Assembly: GCF_017876575.1 (NCBI RefSeq)
Contig: NZ_JAGIOE010000001.1
Coordinates: 186,001-250,000 of the forward strand
Reading direction: 5' to 3'
Source of the DNA: Paeniglutamicibacter psychrophenolicus
Lineage (GTDB): Bacteria > Actinomycetota > Actinomycetes > Actinomycetales > Micrococcaceae
DNA: 64,000 bases
Position numbers and translations under genes: made by a program
The notes under the pieces: model-generated
The model's input: the letters and a program-made list of their open reading frames with translations, nothing else
Databases searched by the model: none
What the model was told of the DNA's origin: nothing
Part shown: piece after piece, positions 46,196 to 64,000 of the stretch
Layout: each line of letters begins with the position of its first letter
Numbering within the stretch: the first letter of the stretch is position 1

Positions 46196-47962
46196 ATGAG
46201 TGCCACGAATACGGGCCGGCAGCGCCACACGGGAGCCAGGTTGCCGTCGCTGATCTCCCGGCTTGTCACCAAGGGCGTCCCGTTTGCCGACCTGCCGCTG
46301 CGCCGCAAGGCCGGCTGGTCGCAAACACCCATGCTGCTGGCGGTGGCCATCGCCTGCATCCTGGCGGCCATCACGGCCCCCGGGGAAATCTACGGGGACG
46401 GGCATTTCGTGGCAGGGGTGCTGCTGACGCTGCTCAACAGCGTGCTGGCCTGGACCGTCCCGTGGACGCGGCTCGGCCCGCAGTCGTACCTTTCGATCCC
46501 CGCGCTCGGGTTGGTGGCGGCAACCCTGATGGCGATCGGCGCCTATCCCTGGCTCACCGGGGTCAGCTTGTTCATTGCCTTCCCGGTCTTCTGGTTTGCC
46601 TGGTCCGGGGTCATCCCGCGCACGACGCTGTTGCTTTCGTTCGTCGTGCCGCTGGCCGCGACCTGGCTGCAGTTGTGGCACCATCACGTTTCTTTCTCGC
46701 TGGAGACCATGGCCAAGCCGTTGCTCGTCCCCCTGGCCATCCTTGCGCTGGCCACCACCACGGTCATCGCCGCACACAACGCGACACTGGCCGAACGGCA
46801 GCTGCGCGCGACACTGGCCAGCAGCAAGCGGCAGACCCACCTGCTGAACGCCGTGCTCAATGCCGCAAACGTCGGCGTCGTTGTGGTGGATCGCGACGGC
46901 CACGACGTGTTCATGAACGACGTCCAGCGTTTCCAGCACCGGTATGCCACCCCGGAGAGCAACCCCAACCCCAACGAGTCCCAGCTGCTGATACGCGCGG
47001 TCTCCTCCGACTACGAGCCGGTTGGCGAGCTCCTGGATCCCCATGACCGGCCGGTCATCCGCGCGATCCGCCAAGAGGAGTTCACCGACGAACTATTTGC
47101 GATAGGCCCGCTCTCCAACCCCATGTACCTGTCCACCTCGGCCCGCTCGTTCTTTGGCGAAGACGGTGCCTACGACGGTGCGGTGACCATGTTCAAGAAC
47201 ATCACCCCGCTCATCGAGGCGTCAAAGACCCGCGACCGCTTCCTGGCCAACGTGAGCCACGAGCTTCGCACCCCGCTGACTTCGATCCTGGGCTACCTCG
47301 AACTGCTCCAGGACGATGCCGGTCTGGACCACGCCCACAAGCATTCCGTGGATGTGATCTCACGGAATTCCGAGCGGATGCTGCACATGGTCAACGACCT
47401 GCTCGCCGCGGCGGCCGGACACCACCAGGTCAATATCGTCGCCATGGACCTCGGAGCGGTGATCCACGCCCAGATCGAGTCCCTGTTCCCGCGTGCCGAT
47501 ACCGCGGGGATCGCGTTGCTCGAGGGAAACCTATGCCACGAGGCAGTGCTGGGCGATCCGTTGCGCCTGGGGCAGGTGGTGGACAACCTCGTGTCCAACG
47601 CCATCAAGTACACCGACGCGGGGGGCTCCGTCACGGTGGAGATGAGCTGCAACAGCAAGGAGATCTCGCTCCGGGTCATCGACACCGGGCACGGGATGTC
47701 CGATGAGGACCTCCAGGGCCTCTTTACCCGCTTCTTCCGCACCGACAGAGCCAGGCGCTCCGGGCTTCCTGGTGTCGGCCTTGGACTGGCAATAAGCCAA
47801 GAGCTGGTCAATGCCCATGGCGGGACGATCACGGCCGAAAGCAAGCTGGGCGCGGGAACGACCATGACCGTCACCATGCCGCGCAAGTCCCCGGACCCCG
47901 GCACGGGGTCCTCGGTCCGCCCGCTGGGCTTTCCGTCCATGCACCCGGACTCTCGCCACTGA
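46196..47962 (+). CDS. Membrane sensor histidine kinase
   Basis: A 588-residue kinase. About six membrane segments fill residues 40-200, then a PAS-like domain starts LLNAVLNAANVGVVVVDRDG. The HisKA box is FLANVSHELRTPLTSILGYL, with the phospho-histidine intact; HATPase markers are LVSNAIKYTDAGG, DTGHGMS and GLGLAISQELV. No receiver domain is attached. The closest regulator is the convergent OmpR-type gene at 48.7-49.5 kb, with an Hpt-like gene between. That layout suggests a single signalling set, though in opposite orientation. Signal unknown. Confidence 0.92.
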   Translation: MSATNTGRQRHTGARLPSLISRLVTKGVPFADLPLRRKAGWSQTPMLLAVAIACILAAITAPGEIYGDGHFVAGVLLTLLNSVLAWTVPWTRLGPQSYLSIPALGLVAATLMAIGAYPWLTGVSLFIAFPVFWFAWSGVIPRTTLLLSFVVPLAATWLQLWHHHVSFSLETMAKPLLVPLAILALATTTVIAAHNATLAERQLRATLASSKRQTHLLNAVLNAANVGVVVVDRDGHDVFMNDVQRFQHRYATPESNPNPNESQLLIRAVSSDYEPVGELLDPHDRPVIRAIRQEEFTDELFAIGPLSNPMYLSTSARSFFGEDGAYDGAVTMFKNITPLIEASKTRDRFLANVSHELRTPLTSILGYLELLQDDAGLDHAHKHSVDVISRNSERMLHMVNDLLAAAAGHHQVNIVAMDLGAVIHAQIESLFPRADTAGIALLEGNLCHEAVLGDPLRLGQVVDNLVSNAIKYTDAGGSVTVEMSCNSKEISLRVIDTGHGMSDEDLQGLFTRFFRTDRARRSGLPGVGLGLAISQELVNAHGGTITAESKLGAGTTMTVTMPRKSPDPGTGSSVRPLGFPSMHPDSRH

Positions 47963-47978
47963 AACGGCGGCTTAAAAA

Positions 47979-48018
47979 CAAAGTGTGAGTTCAAGGTGCA
48001 CCTGAAACTCACACTTTG
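47979..48018. terminator. Large hairpin between kinase and Hpt-like genes
   Basis: A 40-base near-perfect palindrome with 20-base arms (two mismatches). On the minus strand it is followed by TTTGTTTTTAAG, the stronger T-run; on the plus strand by CCAGG. So it could end the kinase mRNA and also stop a minus-strand transcript that reads past the response regulator through the Hpt-like gene. Confidence 0.65.
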
Positions 48019-48202
48019 CCAGGTTCGTCGAGTCCACTCACGCCCCCATGATGCGAGTGAAGAACCTTGAATTGGTATTCGGGGACTCATCACTTTCCCC
48101 GTTGCCGGCGGCGCGGATTCACCCGATCCTTCAGCAATCAACACTATTCCTTGTCAACATCAATTTTTCGTCCAAACGCAGGCAATATTGCCGCACAGTA
48201 TC

Positions 48203-48241
48203 CTCAAGAATCTTGGAGACTTCCTTGAGGTGGTCTTGAGC
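48203..48241 (+). promoter_or_regulatory. CTTGAG direct repeats upstream of the Hpt-like gene
   Basis: CTTGGAG (48212), CTTGAGG (48224) and CTTGAGC (48235) are spaced 11-12 bases apart, with an inverted CTCAAGA at 48203. Direct repeats at helical spacing are typical of OmpR-type regulator sites. They lie 45-83 bases before the Hpt-like start. Binding by the adjacent regulator is inferred. Confidence 0.4.
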
Positions 48242-48285
48242 GTTTTTGGGGCCCGTTCGTGAGCTTTGCGCAGCATGATGGGACC

Positions 48286-48690
48286 ATGAGGTTCCTGCCC
48301 ATTTCCCCTGACGACGCGGTGTGCACGCAGACCCTGGGAAAACTGTGCTCGGAACTGGGACCGCAATCCGTCGACGAGTTCATTGCCCAATTCAAGTCGC
48401 TTCTGCCCATGCGAATCACACGGCTGAACCAGGCGCATTCCACGCATGACGCAAGCGCGGGACAGGATGCCGCGCTCTCCTTGAAGTCCGCGGCAACCAT
48501 GGCCGGAGCCCACGGCCTGGCCTGGCTGGCTTTTCTACTCCACGACGCTTTTAGGGACGATCAGCGGGACGTCCAGGGCGAACTCATTGGCCGCATCGAG
48601 CGGGCCGGGGGCACGATCCTTGCGGTGTTGGGCGCACCCGGATTCGCCGAGCACGCACTAAGGGCATATCTCGGGTCGGCTAACGTCTAG
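48286..48690 (+). CDS. Hpt-like protein lacking the phospho-acceptor histidine
   Basis: A 134-residue helical protein from ATG 48286 (GTG 48259 is possible). The region DAALSLKSAATMAGAHGLAWL aligns with the Hpt motif A-H-S-L-K-S/G-A-A-x-M-x-G-A. Where Hpt proteins have histidine, this one has Leu64, although the following S-L-K-S stays. His51, His54 and His76 are nearby but are not at the motif position. It may bind a receiver domain without transferring phosphate. It overlaps the convergent regulator gene by 11 bases. Confidence 0.55.
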   Translation: MRFLPISPDDAVCTQTLGKLCSELGPQSVDEFIAQFKSLLPMRITRLNQAHSTHDASAGQDAALSLKSAATMAGAHGLAWLAFLLHDAFRDDQRDVQGELIGRIERAGGTILAVLGAPGFAEHALRAYLGSANV

Positions 48691-49471
48691 CCACCGCGCG
48701 GTAGCCAACCCCGCGCACGGTTTCAATCCAGCGCGGTTCCTGGGCCGAGTCGCCCAGCTTGCGCCGCAGGTTCCCCACATGCACCTCCACGGACCGCTCG
48801 TCGGACGCCGAGACGTAGGTTCCTGCGTCGGAATCCTCGTTGCGCAACCGCCTCACCAAATCTGTTTTGGTACGGATGTGGCCCTTGGCCCCCAGGAGCG
48901 ATTCGAGCAGCGTGAACTCCGTCGGCGTGACGACTTTCGCTTCCCCGTCAACATGGACCGAGTAGGTGGCCACATTCACGACCAACCCGTTGAGGCTGCG
49001 CAGGTGGGCCTCGTCGGTGGCCGCCTCGTCCTGGGCCAGGGCCGCAGGTCGGCTCTCGCCGGGCGTGGCGCCGTTTGCCGTGCCGCCGAGGCTCGTGCGC
49101 CGGCGCATGATCGCATCGACCCTGGCACGCAGCTCTCGAGGGCGGAACGGCTTGGTGACATACTCGTCGGCGCCTGATTCCAGTCCCAGGACCGTGTCGA
49201 TTTCGTCGGACCGTGCCGTGAGCATCAGGATGTGCGCGTCGGAGACGCTGCGGATCCGTCGGGCGGTTTCGAATCCGTCGATGTCCGGCAAACCGATATC
49301 CAGGGTGACCAGATCGGGATGGTGGGATTCAACCAATTCCACGCCGGCAACCCCCGAGTCCGTGGAATGGACGTCAAACCCGGATTGCTGCAGGACAACC
49401 TCCAGCAACCCCCGGATGTCGGCGTCGTCTTCCACGACCACTGCGATACGGCGTTCGGTCAACACACTCAC
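48680..49471 (-). CDS. OmpR-type response regulator
   Basis: A 263-residue regulator. Receiver: VVVEDDADIRGLLEVVL, the phospho-aspartate in LVTLDIGLPDIDGF, and the lysine in ADEYVTKPFRPREL. The C-terminal winged helix has VVTPTEFTLLESLL and RSVEVHVGNLRRKLGD, then WIETVRGVGYRAV. It is convergent with the Hpt-like gene. The linker between domains is longer than usual (about 40 residues, AATDEAHLRSL). The likely partner is the kinase at 46.2-48.0 kb. ATG 49471 was accepted; the ribosome site is fair (GAGGTGAG). Confidence 0.93.
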   Translation of the reverse strand: MSVLTERRIAVVVEDDADIRGLLEVVLQQSGFDVHSTDSGVAGVELVESHHPDLVTLDIGLPDIDGFETARRIRSVSDAHILMLTARSDEIDTVLGLESGADEYVTKPFRPRELRARVDAIMRRRTSLGGTANGATPGESRPAALAQDEAATDEAHLRSLNGLVVNVATYSVHVDGEAKVVTPTEFTLLESLLGAKGHIRTKTDLVRRLRNEDSDAGTYVSASDERSVEVHVGNLRRKLGDSAQEPRWIETVRGVGYRAVARR

Positions 49472-49612
49472 CTCTTCAGCTACGTTCGGTTGGTGCCATC
49501 AACTTTCGCCAATGCACTGGTCGTTAGTCTAACGATTTCCCGATCGAGTGGTGCAGCTTAAACGAAATCGGCCTTGACGAGATTTCTCAAGTCAAGACCG
49601 ATTCCGTATCCG

Positions 49613-49697
49613 CGGAGGATGGGGGATTTGAACCCCCGAGGGCGTGAACCCAACACGCGTTCCAGGCGTGCGCCATAGGCCGCTAGGCGAATCCTCC
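49613..49697 (-). tRNA. tRNA-Ser (GGA)
   Basis: The 85-base minus-strand gene has a 7-bp acceptor stem GGAGGAT/ATCCTCC, an anticodon stem CACGC/GCGTG with loop CTGGAAC, a long variable arm and a TTCAAAT T-loop. Anticodon GGA reads serine codons TCC/TCT. The 3' CCA is not encoded. Confidence 0.95.
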
Positions 49698-49942
49698 AGC
49701 TTGCTCCAAAGAGCAGGTTCCAGCATAGCGGACAATTTCGATGACAACTAATCGACGCTCGAAGCCCACCCCCAAAAGCCTCTTCGGGCAACCCCGCGCC
49801 CTTTCCCGCACACCCCCGGATGGCCCAGGCCGCACTCCACAGCCGGGCGGGGGCCGGGCGCGGGAAGGACCGTGCCGGGTTGCACTGGAACATGGGAAAA
49901 TTTGCGGCGCACCATAGCAATTCAGGGCCCGAAGGAGGTGGC

Positions 49943-51442
49943 GTGCCGCCTGCCGGGTCTCGCTACTATGCCGGGATGGATGGCACCTGGAGCACCACTG
50001 TGGAAGCATTCCTGGCCCGGAACCCCCTCATGAGGGCAGTAGCGAAGCTCACATCGATCCATTCCCCGCGAACCCCGGCACAGGGCCTGGACCAGCTGCG
50101 CGAGCTCAGTCGGATCCGCGCCATGATCGACGGGCTCGAGTCCACATTGCTGGCCGACACCTCCGAAATGGTGCAGCGCGGCATGCCAACCCCGCTGTCG
50201 GAGGAAAACCCCACGCTCTTTGACTACAAGCGCGAGATCGAGGAACACGGCTACCCGCTCTCCCGGCTGGACCAGGACCTGAACCGATCCTCGTTCGCGG
50301 CCGAGGCCGCCATGGTCACCAGGACCTCGGAGCACTCCACCTTCAACAGGCTGGCCACCGCCGAGGGCCTGCGGACCGTGCACGAGGCCTCCCTCTTCGC
50401 CTTGTACACCGGCTCCATCACCTCACGCACGGCCGCAGCGCTGGTGAAACAGACCCGCGGCATCCCACGCGCAACCGCCCAACAAATCGAGGCGAGCCTG
50501 CTTCCCACCGCGACCACCGCCTCCGACGCGGCCATGGCATTGCGCATCAAGCGCGCCCGGGAGCGCCTGCATCCGGAACCGGCCGCGGACCGCAGGTCGC
50601 GGGCGGAGACGGGACGTTCGCTGGTGTGGTGGCCCGAAGAAGACGGGATGGCGGTGCTGCAGGCCTACCTGCCCGCCGAGGACGTGCTGGCCATTTACAA
50701 CACCGTTTCCACGCACGCCAACCTGTTGCTCCCGGGCGAAGCCGTCCGGGCGCTGGGCCAGCTGCGTGCTGACGTCTTCAGGGATTCGCTGCTCGAGGGC
50801 TGGCCCGGGCAGACCACGAAGAAGCCCCCGCCCTTTGTGGGGTTGACAATCCCGGCGCTGGAGCTGCTGGCCAACCCGGAGCGCGGGACCGCCAATCTTG
50901 AGGGGTATGGCCCCATACCGATCGGTGTCGCGGTGCGGTTGGCCGCCGCGGCGCCGTCGCTGCGGCCCATTCTCACCGACCCGTGGACCGGCTCCGTCCT
51001 GGATCTGGGCCGCAAGCGCTACAAGCCCTCGAAGGCGTTGCGTGATTTCCTGCGGGTGCGCGACGAGCATTGCCGGTTCCCCGGCTGCCGGCGGGCCCCG
51101 GAGCTCTCCGAATTCGACCACATCGACGACTGGGCAACCGGAGGCGGGACCTCGGCGCGCAATGCCCAGCTGTTGTGCAAGCGGCACCAGATCTACAAGC
51201 ATGTGTTGGGCTGGCAAGCGGTGTACCTGGGCAACGGTTCGCTGCAATGGCGCACCCCGCACGGTCTGACCCAGCTGGAGCTGCCCGACGGGTTGCTGTA
51301 CCCCCGACCCCTAGGCCCCGAAGCGCCGCCGATCCAGCTGATGCTGCCCGGAACCACGATCGATGCGCAAACCAAGCGGCTGCTGGGCTGGAACGAGTCC
51401 GAGAAGATCCCGGGGATCGGCGACGACGCCCCCGAGCCGTGA
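49943..51442 (+). CDS. DUF222-HNH endonuclease-like protein
   Basis: A 499-residue protein of the actinobacterial DUF222 (13E12-repeat) family with a C-terminal HNH motif: CRFPGCRRAPELSEFDHIDDW, then SARNAQLLCKRHQIYKH, which supply the two cysteine pairs and the HNH histidines. The N-terminal DUF222 region is helical. GTG 49943 was chosen because AAGGAGG lies four bases upstream; ATG 49976 would drop 11 residues. These proteins occur in many copies per genome; biological role is unknown. Not adjacent to any mobile-element mark. Confidence 0.88.
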   Translation: MPPAGSRYYAGMDGTWSTTVEAFLARNPLMRAVAKLTSIHSPRTPAQGLDQLRELSRIRAMIDGLESTLLADTSEMVQRGMPTPLSEENPTLFDYKREIEEHGYPLSRLDQDLNRSSFAAEAAMVTRTSEHSTFNRLATAEGLRTVHEASLFALYTGSITSRTAAALVKQTRGIPRATAQQIEASLLPTATTASDAAMALRIKRARERLHPEPAADRRSRAETGRSLVWWPEEDGMAVLQAYLPAEDVLAIYNTVSTHANLLLPGEAVRALGQLRADVFRDSLLEGWPGQTTKKPPPFVGLTIPALELLANPERGTANLEGYGPIPIGVAVRLAAAAPSLRPILTDPWTGSVLDLGRKRYKPSKALRDFLRVRDEHCRFPGCRRAPELSEFDHIDDWATGGGTSARNAQLLCKRHQIYKHVLGWQAVYLGNGSLQWRTPHGLTQLELPDGLLYPRPLGPEAPPIQLMLPGTTIDAQTKRLLGWNESEKIPGIGDDAPEP

Positions 51443-51515
51443 AGGCAGGAAAACGTGAGCCGATCGACGCATGCGGATTTCGGGCCTGGGCCCTGTCTCG
51501 GGTAGACTATTTGAC

Positions 51516-51603
51516 GGCCCCTCATGTGGTGTCATCCTGTTGAACTCCCCCAGGACCGGAAGGTAGCAAGGGTAGATGGGCTCTGGCAGGTGCATGAGGG
51601 GCC
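51516..51603 (+). ncRNA. ffs: Small SRP RNA (4.5S)
   Basis: The ends pair as GGCCCCTCATG with CATGAGGGGCC. The tip CCCCCAGGACCGGAAGG with GGTAGCAAGGGTAGATGGG is the conserved domain IV with a GGAA tetraloop and the asymmetric AGCA side. TTTACTATTTT follows as a T-rich tail. It binds Ffh in co-translational targeting. The place before gluQRS and dnaX is common in actinobacteria. Confidence 0.95.
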
Positions 51604-51672
51604 TTTACTATTTTCCCGCGACGGGTGTTGGCCCCACCACCTCGAATCCGGGAGTCGAAAGGGAGTAGGTCC

Positions 51673-52589
51673 ATGGGTTCCGGACGGTTCGCTCCCAGCC
51701 CCTCGGGAGAACTGCACCTGGGCAACCTGCGCACCGCGATCCTGGCCTGGCTCTTCGCCCGCTCCACCTCACGCGGATTCCTCATGCGCGTCGAGGACCT
51801 CGACAGGGCACGTGCCGGCGCCGAGGAACTCCAGCTTGCCGACCTCGCCGCCATCGGGCTCACCTGGGACGGAGAAATCGTGAGGCAGTCCGAGCGCTCC
51901 GGCCTCTATGCCGAGGCCCTTGGCGATCTGCGGGCCCGCGGCCTGCTCTATGAATGCTTCTGCACCCGGCGCGACATTGCCGAGGCCTCCAGCGCCCCGC
52001 ACGCCGCACCAGGAACCTACCCCGGGACCTGCCGGGATCTCACCGAGGCCGAACGGGCCGCCAAGCGCGGGCTGCGGCCGGCGGCATGGCGGCTGCGCAC
52101 CGAGGCGGAAACCTTCACCGTCACCGACGTGCTGCACGGCCAATACACCGGGGTCGTGGACGACTTCGTGGTGCTGCGCAACGACGGGGTCCCGGCCTAC
52201 AATCTGGCGGTGGTCATCGACGACGTGGCCCAGGGCATCGACCAGGTGGTCCGCGGCGACGACCTGCTCTCCTCGGCCCCGCGGCAGGCCTATCTGGCCC
52301 GGCTGTTCGGTGCCGAACCTCCGGTGTACGCCCATGTTCCCCTGGCCCTGAACGCGGCCGGCAAGCGCCTGGCCAAGCGCGACGGGTCGGTGACCCTCGG
52401 CCAGCTGGCACATGTCGGAATCGACGCCGCGGCGGCCCGCGCCATGATCCTTGCCTCATTGGGGTTGCCCGGCGACTCGCTCTCCGCGGCGCTGGCGGCC
52501 TTCGATCCGGCACTGCTGCCCACGCAACCGTGGGTCTTCACAACCGATCCGGGTGCGCATGCATCCGGAAAACCGATAGGGTGGCCCTC

Positions 52590-52593
<4 letters not shown>
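51673..52593 (+). CDS. gluQ: Glutamyl-Q tRNA(Asp) synthetase
   Basis: A 306-residue GluRS paralogue without the anticodon-binding domain. It charges glutamate onto queuosine of tRNA-Asp. The HIGH-like motif is APSPSGELHLGNLRTAI, the KMSKS-like loop is GKRLAKRDGS, and the zinc cysteines are CFC near residue 100 with a later CRD. ATG 51673 follows TAGGT. The stop overlaps the dnaX start in GTGA, so translation may be coupled. No queuosine biosynthesis genes are in the window. Confidence 0.9.
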
Positions 52594-56168
<3,575 letters not shown>

Positions 56169-56268
56169 CGGCCCGCCGGCCGGGACCAAGCGTCGGGGCC
56201 GGTGTGTAGTGTCTGGTGCACGCAAACAAGGTCGCAGCGAACAGCAAGATTAGGCAGTGTGAATCCAA

Positions 56269-62304
<6,036 letters not shown>

Positions 62305-63059
62305 GTGGGTTTCCTTTGACTGGGGATTCGAATTGCGTCTTTGGAGCCAGGTGGAGCCGTGGAACGGGGATATTCACCCAACGCGGGAGCGCTATTTGCG
62401 GTGGATGGCGCCGGTCGAAAGGATTGCCTGTTGCGTGGTCGGTGCGGTCAAGAAAAGGTGAACCTTGTTTCGCATCGATCAACAGCAAGCGCCTCGAGCA
62501 ACAATCGTGGCCCACCTCACATTGCAAAGTCAAGGGATCGCGAACTAATGAAAGTGGCTGGCTGGATGAGATGCGTGCCTGACGGAGAAACGTGCACGAG
62601 AAGTTCCGACACGTGCGACTTATGCGTGCAACTGATGTGTGGGCCCGCGCGCTGGGTGGAAGCCCGAGAAATTGCTGGCGGGACCCTTGCCTGGAAGTTT
62701 TCCCCTGCTTCCGCAGGGCAGGGGTCCTGCAAACGGGCGTCGCCGGGGGAATCAGGGGCCGAAGGCCGACGGCATTGACGCCCGTGAAGCAGCTGGGATT
62801 GCCATCAATGGCCCGGTCCCCATGTCCGGACGTGGCAGGTTTCGACGGGACGCCAGCGGCGGCCTATCGGTCACAAACCCGTCCGGCATCCCTCGATACC
62901 GAAAACCGCTGATTCAGGACCTTTGTTGCCTACAGGGAGGAATCCACGCGGCATGTTGCAGAACGATGGCCCGAGATCCCCAGACGATTGATGGCTTCGG
63001 ACGCGCCGAACCACCTGCTCTCATCGCCACCAAGAGTCCAAGCCGATGATCACGCGGTG
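62305..63059. promoter_or_regulatory. 755-base gap upstream of the BCCT operon
   Basis: No convincing reading frame in either direction. A hairpin-forming stretch at 62679-62733 pairs GGACCC...GGAAG with CTTCC...GGGGTCC imperfectly. CATTGCAAAG at 62520 is a half RamB-like site. The BCCT promoter should lie near 62310-62560. I found no match to known glycine, THF or cobalamin riboswitches by eye. The remaining part shows nothing I can name. Confidence 0.4.
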
Positions 63060-63992
63060 TCACAGGTCGCTTTCCAGCCGCTCGGTGAGGATTCGCTTCG
63101 CCCGAGCCTGGAGGATGACGAGGGACTCCTTGATGAGCGGTGATCCGAGGCTGCCCTTGCGCACGGCGGCGACGATCCTGCGCGAGGGCCGCCCCCTGCC
63201 CGATATGGGCAGTCGAGTCACGTTCTCCGCATTTCCCAGGGTCGCCAGGCGCGGCAGCAGTCCAACTCCCAGTCCCGCGCCGACAAAGGCGATCTGGGTT
63301 TCCCATTCGACGGCCTCATGGGCAATTCTCGGAGTGACGCCAACGGCAGTGAACGCCGCAGTGAACAGCGAATGGTAGGTGGACCCGGGGGCTTCCGTGA
63401 TCCAAGGGTCCGTCGCCAGCTCTTCGAGCGTCACTGTTTCCCGTGACGCCAGGGGATGGTCGGAGGGAAGGATCACGTCGAGGGGATCATTGAGCAGCGT
63501 TGTCTGCTCAAAGCGTGGATCCTCCTCAACGTACGTCTCGGACTGCATGGCCACGATGACCGCAAGGTCGATTCGCTCGGCAACCAACAGATCGAAGCAC
63601 CGTGCCGGATTCGCCTCGAGCACCTGGACCTCCAGCGACGGGCGTGCCTTACGCAGGGTGGCTGCAAGCGGCGCGAGCAGTTGGGCAGCCGCGGTGGAAA
63701 AGCCGCCGAGCCCCAATCGGGACTGCACCTGGTCGCCGGCCTCCAGGGCCGCGGCGCGCAGTCTCTCCCAGTGCGTAATCAGCGTGTCCGAACCCTCCAC
63801 AAGAAATCGCCCCGTGGCGGTCAACCGGACGCCCCGTCCGTCCTTTGCCAAAAGCTGCATTCCGAGGACGCGCTGCAGTTCCCGCAACTGCGCGGAGACG
63901 GCGGAAGGTGAATAGCCAGTGAGCTCCGCGGTTCCTGCGACGGTGCCGCATCGGGCGAATACCCTGAGCGTGGTGATTCGTGAATCGATCAT
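63060..63992 (-). CDS. LysR-family transcriptional regulator
   Basis: A 310-residue LysR protein. The N-terminal helix-turn-helix reads FARCGTVAGTAELTGYSPSAVSAQLRELQRVLGMQLL, and the substrate-binding domain shows RIDLAVIVAMQSETY and FVGAGLGVGLLPRLATL. ATG 63992 is taken; a GTG at 63998 would add two residues, and the upstream part is outside the window. The target is unknown; the 755-base gap separates it from the betaine operon. It reads away from the window edge, so its divergent neighbour is not seen. Confidence 0.92.
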   Translation of the reverse strand: MIDSRITTLRVFARCGTVAGTAELTGYSPSAVSAQLRELQRVLGMQLLAKDGRGVRLTATGRFLVEGSDTLITHWERLRAAALEAGDQVQSRLGLGGFSTAAAQLLAPLAATLRKARPSLEVQVLEANPARCFDLLVAERIDLAVIVAMQSETYVEEDPRFEQTTLLNDPLDVILPSDHPLASRETVTLEELATDPWITEAPGSTYHSLFTAAFTAVGVTPRIAHEAVEWETQIAFVGAGLGVGLLPRLATLGNAENVTRLPISGRGRPSRRIVAAVRKGSLGSPLIKESLVILQARAKRILTERLESDL

Positions 63993-64000
63993 GCACACAT

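Noticed and set aside
49943-51442. HNH gene as a mobile intron or insertion element
   Set aside because: DUF222-HNH proteins are dispersed chromosomal genes in actinobacteria; there are no terminal repeats or target duplications here.
62679-62733. Possible riboswitch before the BCCT gene
   Set aside because: The hairpin does not show the conserved cores of glycine, THF, SAM or cobalamin aptamers and it lies about 375 bases from the start.
62341-63049. Several plus-strand frames of 100-145 codons in the 755-base gap
   Set aside because: Unnatural composition, no ribosome sites and no domain; treated as non-coding.

Overview
The window is high-GC DNA that looks like one contiguous chromosomal stretch of an Arthrobacter/Paeniglutamicibacter-type actinobacterium (Micrococcaceae). 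This is an inference from GTG/TTG start codons, a RamB-type acetate regulator, a DUF222-HNH protein, an ffs-gluQRS-dnaX-recR block, and a dimethylglycine oxidase that closely resembles, from memory, the Arthrobacter globiformis enzyme. I see no prophage, insertion sequence, CRISPR array or rRNA; one tRNA (Ser-GGA) and the SRP RNA are present.

Bases 1-18,000 form a taurine/C2-sulfonate island. xsc (cut by the left edge) faces an IclR regulator followed by an unusual CobS-CobT AAA+/vWA pair. A minus-strand set tpa-pta-APC permease-YeiH exporter would import taurine, transaminate it to sulfoacetaldehyde, let Xsc release sulfite and acetyl phosphate, make acetyl-CoA, and export the sulfur oxyanion. 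An alanine racemase, a MocR/TauR regulator, a universal stress protein and ramB complete it. DUF1801, a decayed 2'-5' RNA ligase-like gene and selO lie inside. RamB is known in corynebacteria to control the glyoxylate shunt, and aceA and aceB sit at 35.9-39.0 kb, so the C2 product of taurine and its assimilation route are both represented.

Bases 18,000-27,300 hold an organosulfur-type monooxygenase cluster: two DszC-like flavin monooxygenases, one NtaA/SnaA/DszA-like monooxygenase and a complete ribose-type ABC importer (binding lipoprotein, RbsA-type ATPase, two permeases), all on the minus strand. A pair of inverted GTCACATGAC sites lies upstream. Bases 27,400-35,600 are a looser accessory stretch: an SDH-L type shikimate dehydrogenase-like gene, a decay zone with an AraC remnant, an orphan PD-(D/E)XK-like protein, a CynX-like MFS transporter, a YkvI-like transporter, an ArsR regulator, a PH-domain protein and a thymidylate-kinase-like protein.

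Bases 35,900-46,100 carry aceA, aceB, transporters, a FrnE-like DsbA protein, a LytR_C membrane protein and a 2-oxoglutarate/Fe(II) dioxygenase. Bases 46,200-49,500 hold a membrane histidine kinase, an Hpt-like protein whose phospho-acceptor histidine appears replaced by leucine, and a convergent OmpR-type regulator. Then come tRNA-Ser, an HNH protein, SRP RNA, gluQRS, a very long dnaX with a 24-glutamine tract, and recR.

Bases 56,900-62,300 form a minus-strand betaine-type catabolic operon: BCCT transporter, purU and dimethylglycine oxidase. A 755-base gap and a LysR regulator end the window.
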